Below are positions 1-9,660 of a stretch of DNA of 64,000 bases, piece by piece. The stretch is from Trichaptum fuscoviolaceum (Eukaryota > Basidiomycota > Agaricomycetes > Hymenochaetales > Trichaptaceae): contig CAJSYZ010000012.1 of NCBI GenBank assembly GCA_910574455.1, positions 1,605,317-1,669,316 on the forward strand, given 5' to 3'. Made by a program: the position numbers and the translations under genes. The notes below the pieces were generated by a model. The model worked only from the letters and a program-made list of their open reading frames with translations. It had not been told where the DNA came from and did not search any database. The number at the start of each line of letters is the position of its first letter. The stretch's first letter is position 1.

Positions 1-2649
1 TACCATCTCAAATGTTTTCCAACGTCCAGGATGTCCGGCGGGGAGACTGTCGTGGTAGGTCTTTACCACGTCCCGGCAAATGGTCTCATCTTTCGGGACG
101 TAAACCTTACCCTGGTACAGGATGAGGCCTTCTTCGGTGCTCCAGTCCTCAAGTTCCTTGTTCAGGACTCGGGGCGCCTTGGACTTGACCAACTCGATTG
201 CATCCACCAGCTCGTCTTCATACTGATCTGACTTACGAATGCGTCGTAGGAGGGCCTGATCCCCGTGTACCTGCGTCATTCCCCGACGAATTGCCTTTAG
301 CCGAAACATTTCGGGGGTCAAGAGGGTCCGTCCCGTGTTGTCTTCGCCTTCTGGTTGAAGATCGACGCGTCGTGACATGGCGTCGGGTTTGCCCCCGAGT
401 CGCCCTGGGCGATGGCGAATCGTAAAGTCGAAGCGGGTGAGGAACAGACTCCACTGGGCTTGGCGTCGCGTCAGTGTTCGGGATTCAGAGAAATATAGCA
501 GATTCTTGTGGTCAGACACGATATCGAGTTTATGACTCGCACCTTCGAGATAATGTCGCCACTCGTCAAGGGCTCTAATAATCGCGAGTAGCTCCTTGTC
601 ATAAATCTCGTAGTTGCGTTCCGCATCGTTGAGGGATTTCGAGAAAAAGGCGACCGGATGTATCAGCCCGTCGTTGCCTTCCTGGGACAAGACCGCGCCG
701 GTCGCGAAATCAGAGGCGTCGCATTCCACGATGAATTGTCGCGACATGTCTGGCATCATCAGGACGGGGGCGGTCGTGAACATGCGCTTGAGATAGTCAA
801 AAGCGAACTGCTGGTTTTCCGTCCAGACCCAGCGAACGTCCTTCTTCAGCAGCGTCGTGAGCGGTTTGACGATGTGCGAGAAATCCCGAATAAAGCGTCG
901 ATAGAAATTTGCGAACCCTAGGAAGGCTTGAATGTCTTTCACCTTTTTCGGGGTAGGCAAGTCGAGGACAGCCTGTACTTTGGCAGGATCCATCGCCACC
1001 TTTCCCTGCGAAATAATCATCCCGAGATACTCGACGGAAGTCTGTTTGAATTTGCACTTTTCGGGTTTGCAGAAGAAGTCGTTTTCGCGTAGCCGTTTAA
1101 GGACTTCCCGTACGTGTTCATCATGCTGCGATTCATCTTCGGAAAAGATTAGCAAGTCGTCAAGATAGATGATCACGTATACTCCAATGAGGTCCTTGAA
1201 GATATCGTTCATCATGTGCTGGAAGGTCGCCGGGGCATTCGTGAGCCCGAATGTCATCACCATTGGTTCGAAATGTCCTGCCTGAGTCCGAAATGCAGCC
1301 TTCCACTCGTCGCCTTGCTTCAGTCGCACATTGTGGTAGCCCCATCGTAAATCTAGAGTCGTGAAAACCTTCGCCTTTTGCAGTGCGTCTACGAGTTCCA
1401 TCGTGAGGGGAAGCGGGTATCGATTCTTGACCGTGATGTCGTTCAGTCGTCGGTAATCGACTACCATGCGCAAGGTTCCGTCCTTTTTCTTGATAAAGAA
1501 GACGGGAGCCGCTGCAGGGGATTTCGAAGGTCGTATGTACCCTTTGCGCAGGTTTTCGTCAACGAATTTGCGAAGGGCGTCGCGTTCGGCCGGGGCCAAG
1601 GGATAGATTTTGCTGTACGGGGGAACCTTCCCGGGTTCTAAATCTATGGCGTGGTCATACGGCTTGCGCAGTGGAAGCCTTTCGGATTCAACTTTCGAAA
1701 AAACGTCGGCAAACTCACGGAATTCGGGGGGAACTAGTTCTTCGAAGGTTTTCTCGCCTTCCTTCACCGCTGACTTCTCAGCGATGGCCTGGGAGTGGGT
1801 GTACGAGGCGGCAATTTTGTACGCGAAATGGTCGTCCGTCGTGACGAAGTAGGATTCGGCGTCGTGGTACAGGTCCCAATATTTTTCTGAGTACCGAAAT
1901 CCCGGTGGGACAGCTTCCCATTCGGCCTGGGTCCTGTCGGGCCCCCAGGGGGTCTCGACTTCTTCTGCTATGGCGAGGCGGGGAAGCGGGACCAGGCGTT
2001 GCTGGTTGTCACACTGGGGCGGGCAGTGGTTGAGATCGACCACATCGTTGGTCCAGTCAATGGTTGGGTTATGGTGCCGCAACCAGTCGATCCCCATGAT
2101 AATATCGTCGTCGCCAATATCAGCGACGGCCATGGTCAACTGTTCTAAGTGTCCCTTCATCTCGACGTTGAGGACTACTTCCTTGGTGATGCGTCCAATC
2201 GCGTTCGGGGAATTGTCCGCGTTGCGCAAAAGTATCGGGATTACCAAGTCCCGGGTCTGGAGTCCGTGTCGCGAAACGTAGCGGGAATTTATGAAAGTTC
2301 CCGACGCACCGCTGTCTAACATTACTGTGGCTAAGGCATCCGTCTTTCCGTCGCTAACCTGTACCGGGAACTTCAAATGTCGTCGAAGACAACGGTCTAT
2401 TGTAGAGATGGTTAAATGCAAGGGACCATTATTAAGAGAGTTCTTCGGCCACAAGGGCGGTTGGGTCGTATAGGGCGCGACTGAGCAATACGACCCTACT
2501 GAAAATCCGCTGGGGGCGGGGCTTCGGGATTGTGAACGTTCTTGGCGGCGGGCGTCATGGCGGCGAATGCGTTCTGTAGCACGGACTGCTGCACATTCTG
2601 GACGTACTGTTCCGCCATACGTTTGAGTGTTTCTTCGAACGACTGGAGC
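1..2649 (-). mobile_element. Ty3/Gypsy-1 retrotransposon, gag tail to integrase start
   Basis: Read on the minus strand this is the end of gag followed by pol up to the start of integrase, and it leaves the window at base 1. No LTR is present. The internal end is cut sharply at 2649/2650, where the terminal repeat of hAT-like copy A begins. The reading frames show no stop in the visible part, so this copy was young or recently active when it was broken. Confidence 0.9.
1..2649 (-). CDS. pol: Gypsy-1 pol polyprotein, partial (protease, RT, RNase H, integrase start)
   Basis: One reading frame stays open from the junction at 2649 to base 1, so the product is partial at both ends. In order it shows an aspartic protease motif DSGAS (2302-2316), a Ty3-type reverse transcriptase with palm motif LDLRWGYH and catalytic YLDD (1156-1167), RNase H with ECDAS and SDHKN (near 505-513), and the beginning of the integrase zinc finger, GHPG, near 25-36. 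The protein would mature into the replication enzymes of the retrotransposon. No good ATG opens the frame. It lies in the -1 frame relative to gag and overlaps it, so expression probably needs a frameshift. Integrase core and chromodomain lie outside the window. Family assignment is secure; activity cannot be judged. Confidence 0.9.
2496..2649 (-). CDS. gag: Gypsy-1 gag C-terminal tail, partial
   Basis: A short minus-strand frame reads FEETLKRMAEQYVQNVQQS and ends at a TAG (2496-2498) upstream of the protease. It is interpreted as the end of gag because it precedes and overlaps pol. No zinc knuckle is seen in this tail. The rest of gag is missing at the break with element A at 2650. Confidence 0.6.
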
Positions 2650-2724
2650 GAGCCGTACCAACTAATAATCTAATAGATTTGCGGTAATTATCGCAACCCG
2701 ATTGTATAGTTATTGCGATAACGG
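2650..2724 (+). repeat. Left terminal inverted repeat of copy A
   Basis: About 70 bp match the reverse complement of 21412-21486. The outer 20 bp are common to all four copies. The inner part contains the motif GCGGTAATTATCGC and a second related motif near TATAGTTATTGCGATAAC. Confidence 0.75.
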
Positions 2725-3138
2725 GACCATAGCTTTTTTGTGCTTCGCGGCGGCTTAATGCCGGGGTGCCGCCTCACGGCACCTCGCGGCATGCGTCCGG
2801 CGTCAGGGACCAGGCTGAATTTGGTAATACAGCCTGGTTTCAATACCTGGCGCGTTTGCAACGTGATAATTCCGGTACCGGGGCCTAGCCCCTCGTAATT
2901 TGATATAAAATAGCTTCTAGCTAGTACTATAGGTAAATCTTTTTTATTTGCAATATGACGTCGCCGTTAATTTACAATTAATGTTGCGACACTGCGCGAA
3001 AGTAAGCGCCGGCGCTTACTACGGTGTCGTGCGCGCGCGTTGTCCGTCCTTTTCCTTTTCTCCCACTTTCACAACCACTGTGTCGTCTCTTTCTCTCTCT
3101 TTTTTCATAACTCTTTTTCTATAATCTGCGCTGGAAGG

Positions 3139-3812
3139 ATGTTGACGCAATTCACTTGCGTGGAAGGAGCAGAAGGGCGGTAAATGTGACAGGTGTGTAA
3201 TGCTGAATTTACTCTTTAAATGATACTAAACCTCTTACACAACTCTTAGGTGCGACGCGAACCTTCACCCTCATCTTCCTACAACGCCAACAGTATCACA
3301 GGATGCGGTCCATGCCCATTGCTCCTCCGCTCCCTGAAATTGGAGGGCAGTAGCAGCAGCAGCAAAGCCAAGCAAGTCCAAATTCCTCTCGGAAGATGCT
3401 GCAAACACAACATTCGCAACATCGCCGTGCCAACAGCAACAATTGCCTCCGTCTCCTGATTGCTGATTCAACTATCTCTTCCACAACTGTACCAGGACAA
3501 TCGCAATCACGAGCAAGAGTTGAACGGGTTGAATTCCAACAGCGTGCTCCACAGCCTAATCCCCACCCACAGCTCATACAGTCTCACAGCTTCGCCTTGG
3601 CATCTGCTCTTCAGCAGCAACAACAGCGCGCGCAAGCACTCAGCTTTGTGCATCCGATACCGGGTGCTGTATGCGCTCCTGGTTTGAACCAGTTTCTTCA
3701 CGATGGCGGGCGCTGGACGATGACCGACGATCTGGTGGCCATTATTGAGCGTGCTGATAGATTACAACGAGCTTTGGGGGGCTCGCTGATGCGGGAGCAC
3801 CGTTTCCTTTGA
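3139..3812 (+). other. Conserved gene-like leader with an intron-like stretch and a Gln-rich ORF
   Basis: An ATG at 3139 is followed by a possible 57-nt intron (3193-3249: GTGTGTAA donor, TACTAAAC branch site, TTAG acceptor). Downstream is a Gln/Ser-rich frame ending near 3812. The same arrangement recurs in C1 (33099-33475), C2 (about 54605-54981, minus) and, more diverged, in B (about 20500-20860, minus). In C1 the simplest splice still leaves an early stop, so a protein product is doubtful. It may be the remnant of a captured promoter and first exons, or a degraded transposon gene. I do not recognise the product. Confidence 0.3.
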
Positions 3813-3887
3813 ACGGCGCAAGCGCAGACAGAAGGTATGCTCTTTCTTTTGAATCCGTTCTACCAAATGCGCCCCAACTCAGGGGAA

Positions 3888-3938
3888 TAACCTTCGCAAC
3901 TGCTCGCAATCTTCGTGATCAGTGCTTTGCGAAGGTTA
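3888..3938. repeat. Hairpin in copy A (12-bp perfect stem)
   Basis: TAACCTTCGCAA at 3888-3899 pairs with TTGCGAAGGTTA at 3927-3938. C1 and C2 have a hairpin of unrelated sequence at the equivalent place. Confidence 0.6.
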
Positions 3939-4112
3939 ATCTTGCTATGTTTATCTTCTCTTTTGTTGTTTTTTAATTATGTATATTATTACTCTAATAC
4001 AATCGCAAATATAAATACATTTGAAACATGAAAGAATTGTGGGGAAGGAGTGAATCAAGCAATTTAAAGACGTTGTTGAAGGTGTCCTTCGACACCTCTA
4101 CGTCTTCAAAGT

Positions 4113-4158
4113 GTGTCCGGCGATTCCCGGAGCATTCATCCGAGGCATCGCCGGACAC
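4113..4158. repeat. Conserved internal inverted repeat of the hAT-like family (copy A)
   Basis: GTGTCCGGCGAT at 4113-4124 is exactly inverted at 4147-4158, with a 22-nt spacer. The same 46-nt structure occurs in C1 (34077-34122) and C2 (53958-54003), and in slightly changed form in B (20052-20095). Confidence 0.7.
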
Positions 4159-5080
4159 ACTTTTCACTCAAGATTAAAACAATTGTTTGAGTAGATTTCA
4201 GGCACATTACTCTAAGAAACATAAATAGTCTGATAGTAAATTATCATATTTATTTTAATAGCACTCATGTACTTTTTTACTGAACAAATAGCATAACAAT
4301 GCTAAAAAGTGCTGTTCTAACAGTATTTATTCATTTGTATTTTTTTGAGCAGCTCTGAGACTTTCAGATATTGTCCAATAGCAGTCCTAAGCAAATGAAG
4401 GAAGTTTAAAAAAGAATTTTGGTGATAGGTGCAGTGGAAGTGGTTGAACTCGAAAGTGGTGCTTTGAATGCATCACTTCGAGGAAAACTTGCACAAATGT
4501 GTTCGACACTCGGATACATTTGTGTACTTCACAAGTGTTTTTCTTACAACTTTAATTCTAACGCCTGATTATGTCTAATTAGCATGTCTAGTAATGTTAT
4601 GTAGTATATCTGTATTTTTTAAGCGTCATTAATACAGTGTAATTAGCTGCAAATGTTGAAATTTGACCCAAAAGTGCTCAAAATGGCCTAATTTTGAGAC
4701 TATTTCATTTTTATAGCCTCTTAGAACACGTCTTAAAATCGCAAACTTTTATGAGAGCTATATAAAGGTACATATAGTACGATGGTGAATTACGGAAGTA
4801 ATGAAAGCAATGTAAGATATAATAGAAATGAAAGACTTGTAACAAATATGCATGAATCATGCATTTCTAGTGTAGCCTTCCATTTGTACCAGTTTTAACA
4901 TGCCCTAAATCCTCCTATTTTTTTCTACAAAAACATTAGCATACAATAAAGCGAATACAATATTGTGCCTGAGCTCAGAGTGTCTATAAAAAATTCAATG
5001 TGTATGTTATTCATATGTTTGAAGCAGGTAAAATGTTTGAGACATACCATATGTAGTAATTTCACGCGATTCTCAGGGTC
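4159..5080. other. AT-rich interior of copy A, no gene seen
   Basis: No coding signal is visible. A nested inverted repeat near 4450-4545 pairs an ACAAATGTG-type arm with a CATTTGTGTACTTCAC arm. The same region is conserved in C1 (about 34390-34500) and in inverse orientation in C2. Confidence 0.5.
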
Positions 5081-5239
5081 GTGGCGCGCAATCTGCACGC
5101 ACGAATGTTGTCGTTGTCTTTCTTACTCTTCTGCTCTGTCCTTCAAGCTCTCGCTATGGACGACGGGCAAGAAGGTGTTTGCTTTGCGCAAACGCCGTCT
5201 TGCTTCGCTTCCACAGCCTCTCGCCTCTCGGGCGCGAGT

Positions 5240-5384
5240 TGTACTCTTGCAAGCGCAGCTTTCAAGACCTCGAGTCTCACTCCTAACACCTTCGTACCTC
5301 CTTGAACGACGAGAAGCTCAAGGACAAGTGAGCGCAAACGCACCTCTCAAGACCTCAAATCTTACTCTGACACCTCCGTACCTC
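5240..5384 (+). pseudogene. HSP70 C-terminal fragment, left remnant in copy A
   Basis: Decayed pieces of the HSP70 C-terminal unit (a LESYS-type motif, then CTNAACGACGAGAAGCTC encoding LNDEKL) appear twice before Gypsy-2 interrupts the sequence at 5389. The match continues on the far side of Gypsy-2 at 17016. Frames are broken and no product is expected. Assignment relies on the clearer copies at 17064-17249 and in element B. Confidence 0.6.
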
Positions 5385-5620
5385 ACTGTGTTATGCATCA
5401 AGCATGCGGACCCTTATTTACCTTTGTTTACCTCACGCGACCCGATTCGGTTATATTTTACCTTTGCACTCCAACTTTACCATTTAACCTTTTTACCTTT
5501 AACCTTCGGTGCCCCAGGTAGCCCCCTTTCACTGCCTCTTTGTTTACATTGCCCCTTTGTTTTGCCATAGCCCCAGTTAGCCCTACGTAGCCCCAGTTAG
5601 CCCCATTTCCCCTGTTTCAC

Positions 5621-5690
5621 AGTTAGCCCTAGTTAGCCCCAGTTAGCCCCAGTTAGCCCCAGTTAGCCCCAGTTAGCCCCAGCTAGCCCC
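5621..5690 (+). repeat. Decamer tandem array AGTTAGCCCC in the LTR U3
   Basis: Seven head-to-tail 10-bp units (first AGTTAGCCCT, last AGCTAGCCCC), with scattered related units from about 5571. The identical array is in the 3' LTR at 16691-16760. It lies about 40 bp upstream of the TATA box, as expected for a repeated activator site; this role is inferred. Confidence 0.85.
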
Positions 5691-5726
5691 AGAAGCATGT
5701 TCTATTTATGTTTCTCTCCTCTGTAG

Positions 5727-5734
5727 TATATAAA
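5727..5734 (+). promoter_or_regulatory. TATA box of the Gypsy-2 LTR promoter
   Basis: TATATAAA in the middle of the LTR marks the probable U3/R promoter, with transcript start expected about 25-35 bp downstream. The same motif is at 16797-16804 in the 3' LTR. Confidence 0.65.
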
Positions 5735-5945
5735 CCCTGTACATATCGCCCCAGGATGACACTTAAGTCAATCCTCCTATAGTCTTTCACACCATCGTGC
5801 CAAAGACTCTGTTCACCCACGACTTCCGAGCTTAAGAGAGCCTCGTTAAAGCGCCCACTCTTATCTCACCACTTGTTTGTTCACAAACAACGCTTTTGTC
5901 ACTTATCATTTCTGTGATAAGTCTTCCGAAGCCGTGAACGTAACA

Positions 5946-6548
5946 ATTAGGATTGACTTCTTTCCATAACCTGGAAAGCAGCCAAGACTATTGCACTTGA
6001 CTCCACTTTCCACCATCGGAATTAAACAATCCACCCTACAAGAACTAATCCGGAATACTTTCAAAGTAAGTGAACAACTGGCCATTGATTGCTAACCTTT
6101 CAAAGTAGGAAAGAAAGAACTTGAACAACATACGATTGACACATAACTTGTGTTGTGTATTCATCTACACAGACGCTCGAAACAGACCCAAAGCATTAAG
6201 CAGGTTCACGCCCAGAATTAACGGTCCTTTACGTTATTAAAGGTTGGTATAAGCGGGATTTGAGGTTCGCGACCCGATCAGAAAGCAGAGCCAGCCCAGG
6301 TAACTTGAAGAGAAGAAAGCAAGCAGAGGAACAGTCCGATCCACCTAGTGAAACTGCTAGACGCATATAGCGAAGATCCAAAGAGACATAGCTTCACTCG
6401 TTGACGACAGAAATACCGGTGAACACAACAGGAAGTTGTTATCCAGCGAACCGAAGTAACATACCGGACGAGCACTCGAGAAGAGAGTTAGGAGAACCCA
6501 CTCGTGTTGTAACAACAAGTAGCTCAAGGGAAGAGATCACCCAAGGAA
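5946..6548 (+). other. Gypsy-2 leader, no clear gene
   Basis: About 600 bp between the 5' LTR and the first long frame. A small intron-like stretch starts with GTAAGT near 6066 and has a GCTAAC branch-like motif before an AAAGTAG end near 6108. A short hairpin with CCTTTA/TAAAGG arms lies near 6223-6240. No primer-binding site was recognised. Confidence 0.4.
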
Positions 6549-7659
6549 GTGCCCAACCTGAAGGTCTTAATACGAGTCGCCAATCATACGGAAAGATTGT
6601 TGGAAGACGTGCAGGAGATTTTTATCTTCGACCCCATCCGCATCACAGACATCCCCACCAACTCTACCCCACCCCACACTCCATCCGAACTCGAACTATC
6701 TGATACAGAGCAGACAACAAGAGCAGAACCCCCATCCGAAGCTCGAGAAAGCATAGTAACCAATCCATTTGTTACTTCGTACCCAGCCCCTCGACTCGGA
6801 CAAGAATTCACAAGGGAAACCTATCTTAGCTCAGCATCATCTAACTTCGAAGATCCTCAACACTATTGGACAAGCGAAATAGGAACATATAACAGGCAAT
6901 TACCACCTGTAACACCTGTTACTCAAAGGATCCAGGAACAGCATACACCCCCTCCCCCTCCGATCAAACAAGAGATCAAACGCGAAGGAACTCCCATCCC
7001 CCTTCTAGGTTCACCTATCCAGCTCGACACACCTACCCCTGGACCATTCCAATCCCAGCTCAGACGGATCAGAAGAAGACTTAGCAGCTCTATTCATAAA
7101 TCAAATAGGCAACCTGGCAAATCTAATCATCCCCAGAACTAGTCGACTTCACCCTATCCAACCCGGAATATCAGACGAGACAGAAATTGCAGAGAACTTT
7201 AGACTTCTGAAACTCAACGGACTAGATCAACAAATCAAGAAAAGCTACGACGGAGATTCAGTAATCACATCATTGGCATTTCTTATCCGAAACCGTTGAT
7301 TCCCCACCAATTGGAAACTAAGGGTAGACTTACTTTGGACAGAAGGACGAGCCTACGTTGGAAGCAACCAAGCCCTTCGAAACGATCTTATATACGCAGC
7401 ACACATCCATCCGGAAACCAACTATCATTACACAGTCCAAACCACCAGGGAACATTTAGATTACGTTTGCTATTGGCCTGACGTTGAAGAAGACGTTCAA
7501 ACCTATATCAATCGCTGCGGTTGTCAACCTAGCCTATCCCCAAGTGACATTCCACTCCTTTCACCCCCAAACCGTCCCATTCGACAAGCCACCCCTATTC
7601 CCCCAGTACCCCCGATTCCGGCACAGTATCAAACCAACGGAATTCAAACTACTGATTGA
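6549..7659 (+). pseudogene. Gypsy-2 leader ORF with an integrase-type H2C2 zinc-binding segment
   Basis: A Pro/Ser-rich frame opens around 6549 (no ATG identified) and ends at 7142. A second frame (from 7051 to the TGA at 7657-7659) continues it after a frameshift and contains one TGA at 7297-7299. The second frame holds a block resembling the linker and zinc-binding domain before retroviral-type integrases: LLWTEGRAYVGSNQALR, then HIHPETNYHY, CYWPDVEEDV and YINRCGCQ (about 7345-7530). The last pair is CGC instead of the usual CxxC. The true integrase H2C2 domain of this element lies separately at about 12424-12560. The segment may be an accreted or duplicated domain fused ahead of gag. Assignment is by pattern only. 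Confidence 0.55.
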
Positions 7660-9660
7660 ACATCCTGGCAACTCGACCACCACCACCGGACACCCCTCAC
7701 ATTGACACCTCATTCGTATCCTTACCTCCATCAGCCCCCACAAACGCCCATTTCGATTATCTCAAATGTTGCTGGTACCGACAGAAAGGTGTTGTTAAGC
7801 AATACATCTTCTACAGCAAACAAGCACAAGATTGGAAGTACATACCGGACAAAGACAGACGCAACCCCGGAGCATTCTATCGCAGACTTAATCTCAATTG
7901 GGAAGCAGTAGAACCCCCGGACGCAGAACAACGTTATCATGAACTTACTAGGAAAGGTACACCTCGAGCATCACCTTTAGTACTTGGAGACGTACTACCA
8001 GTATCTGCTACCGCTTCACAAGCTGCAACTGAAGCCTCTGAGACCTCATCAGTTGAACCAGTTGAACATCCGTCAACACCTCCAAACACTACACAACCCG
8101 ACCTCACTACCCCGGTACCTTCTACTCATCAAACTAAGGAAGAAACCTCTCCTATCCACCCCCTTCTTGGGAGCCCCTCAAGAGTCAGACACAGCCGATC
8201 ATTTGCTGGACCTTCGACTCAGAAAACATCGGAAGAGCTATCAGTCCTCACAAATCTAGCGGACCAACTTGAAACTCTCAGACTTCGGACAGAATCAAAA
8301 GGCACTGACAAGGGAAAAGCCCCTGAAGACCCTTCTCAACCTCCGAAGCAAGAAGAACTTCCGGAAGAAGAAGAGTTAAAGTACTACTCGGATCACGAAA
8401 ATCCTTTCGACCCTGACTACCAACCCAAAAAGTCTAATTCTCCGACCCCTGAACCGCCACCTCCACTGCCACCTCCACCTCCATCGCCACCAATGGGAAC
8501 TTCTGGAGGAGCAGCCAACACATCTGGACCCCCGGACAAAATCGAAGAACGCAGGAATGGAGCCAATAAACCATTCAACTTTGATGGCAGTCGCAAGGAT
8601 GCTAGACGATGGCTCGATCTCATGGAGAATTACATCATTCTCACACCCGGTTACACTACAGATGAAGACAAGGTTCGACTTGCAGCCACATTCTGCAATC
8701 TAGGATCAGCTGGTACCTTCATAAAACAGCATCATTACCAAAGGAAACAAGAGACTAGCCAACGGAAAACCATGGGATTATACTTGGGCAAAATTCAAGA
8801 AAGATTTTCGTGAACACTTCATATCTGCAGACTACATTGCAGACGCATATGAAGAACTTATGAAACTCAAGCAAACCCCCAGCATGCGCACAGATCAATA
8901 TGTCTACGAATTCCAACGACTAGCTTACGATGCAGGAATCGAAGACACCACAGTTCTTACCAATCTGTTCAAGAAAGGCCTTCCAATTTCGATCCAAAGG
9001 GAACTAATCCGAATTGAAGACAACATGGCAAAGGACACAGCAGGCAAACCTCTCATGGACCCGTACTACGAAAATGCCCTCAAATTTGGTCTACAATACG
9101 AAAGGATGAATTCCCCTCATCAACAGAAACCTTTACAATTCTTTAGGAGAAAGTACAGCTATCCGAAACGCCGATTCAATCGCAGATATCGAATTCATGA
9201 AATGGAAGTTGACTCCGACCCGGAACCGGAACCGGAACCTTCACTCGAAGACAAGATGGAAGAATTCAATATCAATGCTATGTATTTCAACAAGCTCACC
9301 CCAGAGAAGCAGAAGGAAGCTAGAGACAAAGGTCTTTGTTTCTATTGCGAAAAACCCGGTCATATGGCGAATAAATGTCCTAAACGCCCATCCCGTCCTA
9401 GGAACTCTTTCAAACCTAGAGGAAAACCCCAAGGACGTTTCCCAGGTGCTAAACGCAAATTCAAGCCCCGAATCAATGCAATGGAAGTGGATGACGATGA
9501 CTATGATGAAACGGACACCCTGGAAGACAAGGCATATCAAATCAACGAGATTATTACCAGTCTTGATGATCAGTCTCGAGAGGAACTATTCAACACTTTG
9601 GACGAACTCGACAATGAAGATTTCGATGAATATGGCAACTACGATGCTGCAAATTTTTGA
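7660..9660 (+). pseudogene. gag: Gypsy-2 gag (capsid-nucleocapsid), one frameshift
   Basis: Frame one (to about 8757) has a Pro/Glu-rich N-terminal part and a capsid start with ARRWLDLMENY. The protein then continues in another frame (open from 8725) with PWDYTWAKFKKDFREHF, the rest of a Ty3-type capsid, and one CCHC zinc knuckle CFYCEKPGHMANKC (9337-9378). It ends in an acidic tail at the TGA 9658-9660. The frame change between 8725 and 8757 looks like a 1-nt indel rather than a programmed site. Gag would package the RNA. A PLLGSP-SEEL block near 8160-8270 resembles one near 7000-7090, suggesting internal duplication of the gag N-terminal region. Confidence 0.8.
9651..9660 (+). promoter_or_regulatory. 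Candidate -1 ribosomal frameshift site at the gag stop
   Basis: The gag codons around the stop read GCA AAT TTT TGA. The heptamer A AAT TTT fits the X XXY YYZ rule for -1 slippage. A -1 slip here enters exactly the pol frame, which opens with TTG at 9657 and has no ATG before the protease. Confidence 0.6.

Larger units (their letters stand above)
5389..5945 (+). repeat. 5' LTR of Gypsy-2
   Basis: It starts TGTTATGCATCAAGC and ends GTGAACGTAACA, is repeated at 16459-17015, and has the same length. It contains a decamer array and a TATA box. Confidence 0.95.

Noticed and set aside
2642..2649. An 8-bp duplication for copy A
   Set aside because: Left flank ACTGGAGC and right flank GGGTACGT share no match in any sensible register.
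5621..5690. CRISPR-like array
   Set aside because: 10-bp direct repeats without unique spacers inside a eukaryotic LTR; it is a plain tandem repeat.
6241..6280. tRNA-like or primer-binding sequence (TGGTATAAGCGGG, GGTTCGCGACCC)
   Set aside because: No cloverleaf can be drawn, and it lies about 300 bp from the LTR rather than directly after it.
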